Shown here: positions 63,969-64,000 of the stretch, one piece after another
Numbering within the stretch: the first letter of the stretch is position 1
Layout: each line of letters starts with the position of its first letter
From: Variovorax boronicumulans NBRC 103145
Lineage (GTDB): Bacteria; Pseudomonadota; Gammaproteobacteria; Burkholderiales; Burkholderiaceae_C
Assembly (NCBI RefSeq): GCF_001591345.1
Contig: NZ_BCUS01000021.1
Span: 1 to 64,000, forward strand
DNA length: 64,000 nt
Direction of reading: 5' to 3'
Position numbers and translations under genes: made by a program
Notes under the pieces: generated by a model
What the model was told of the DNA's origin: nothing
Seen by the model: only the letters and a program-made list of their open reading frames with translations
The model's database searches: none

Positions 63969-64000
63969 CCAATATGCCTCGGTGCGCTGATCGAGAAGAT

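Overview
The window reads as a stretch of chromosome from a high-GC betaproteobacterium, most likely of the family Comamonadaceae (a Variovorax-like organism). The support is strong GC bias with long shadow frames on the antisense strands, the gene families present, and conserved neighbourhoods such as gloB/methyltransferase/rnhA/mltD, SRP RNA-dnaX-ybaB-recR and a full pst-pho cluster. The genus is an inference; no rRNA gene lies in the window. I saw no insertion sequence, prophage or CRISPR array.

Layout. 0-3.2 kb: end of an ABC-2 type exporter operon, a TetR regulator, and a divergent PF10118-type predicted hydrolase with two matching operator palindromes between them. 4.0-10.7 kb: a tightly packed seven-gene minus-strand cluster of a phospholipase D-like lipoprotein, a fatty acid hydroxylase, a membrane desaturase, a ketoacyl synthase III fused to a haem-oxygenase-like domain, and three unrecognised proteins. 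It looks like an uncharacterised lipid or fatty-acid-derived metabolite system and is my main candidate for something new. 10.9-19.2 kb: peroxiredoxin, aldehyde dehydrogenase, ZIP transporter, Fur-boxed Mn-type superoxide dismutase, a serine hydrolase, then moaA-mobA-moeA for molybdenum cofactor. 19.3-24.8 kb: rnhA, a methyltransferase, gloB, mltD and a Kef-like antiporter. 24.9-27.6 kb: an SsuABC/TauABC-like importer.

27.7-39 kb: MAPEG protein, recR, ybaB, dnaX (with a run of nine A on the coding strand that should yield a short gamma form), SRP RNA, a GNAT enzyme, a BaiN/YhiN-like flavoprotein and an AddAB-type recombination nuclease. 39-45.5 kb: trxA, rho, a Gfo/Idh/MocA oxidoreductase, ribosomal protein L31 type B, a polytopic membrane protein and a MATE exporter.

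45.6-58.8 kb is a phosphate district: pstS-pstC-pstA-pstB-phoU-phoB-phoR on the minus strand, divergent ppx, then ppk and sixA, and an OlsB-like acyltransferase whose product class would be phosphate-free lipids. Pho boxes with 11-bp repeat spacing sit in front of pstS, ppx and ppk, so import, sensing, polyphosphate making and polyphosphate breakdown appear to be under PhoB together. 59-61.8 kb: a cyclic-nucleotide-domain/thioredoxin-reductase-like flavoprotein lacking the redox cysteines, a small UBP-type zinc finger and a glutathione transferase. 61.8-64 kb: tRNA-Pro(TGG), two tandem small four-cysteine proteins, tRNA-Arg(TCT) and two small secreted proteins of unknown role in DNA that becomes visibly more AT-rich.
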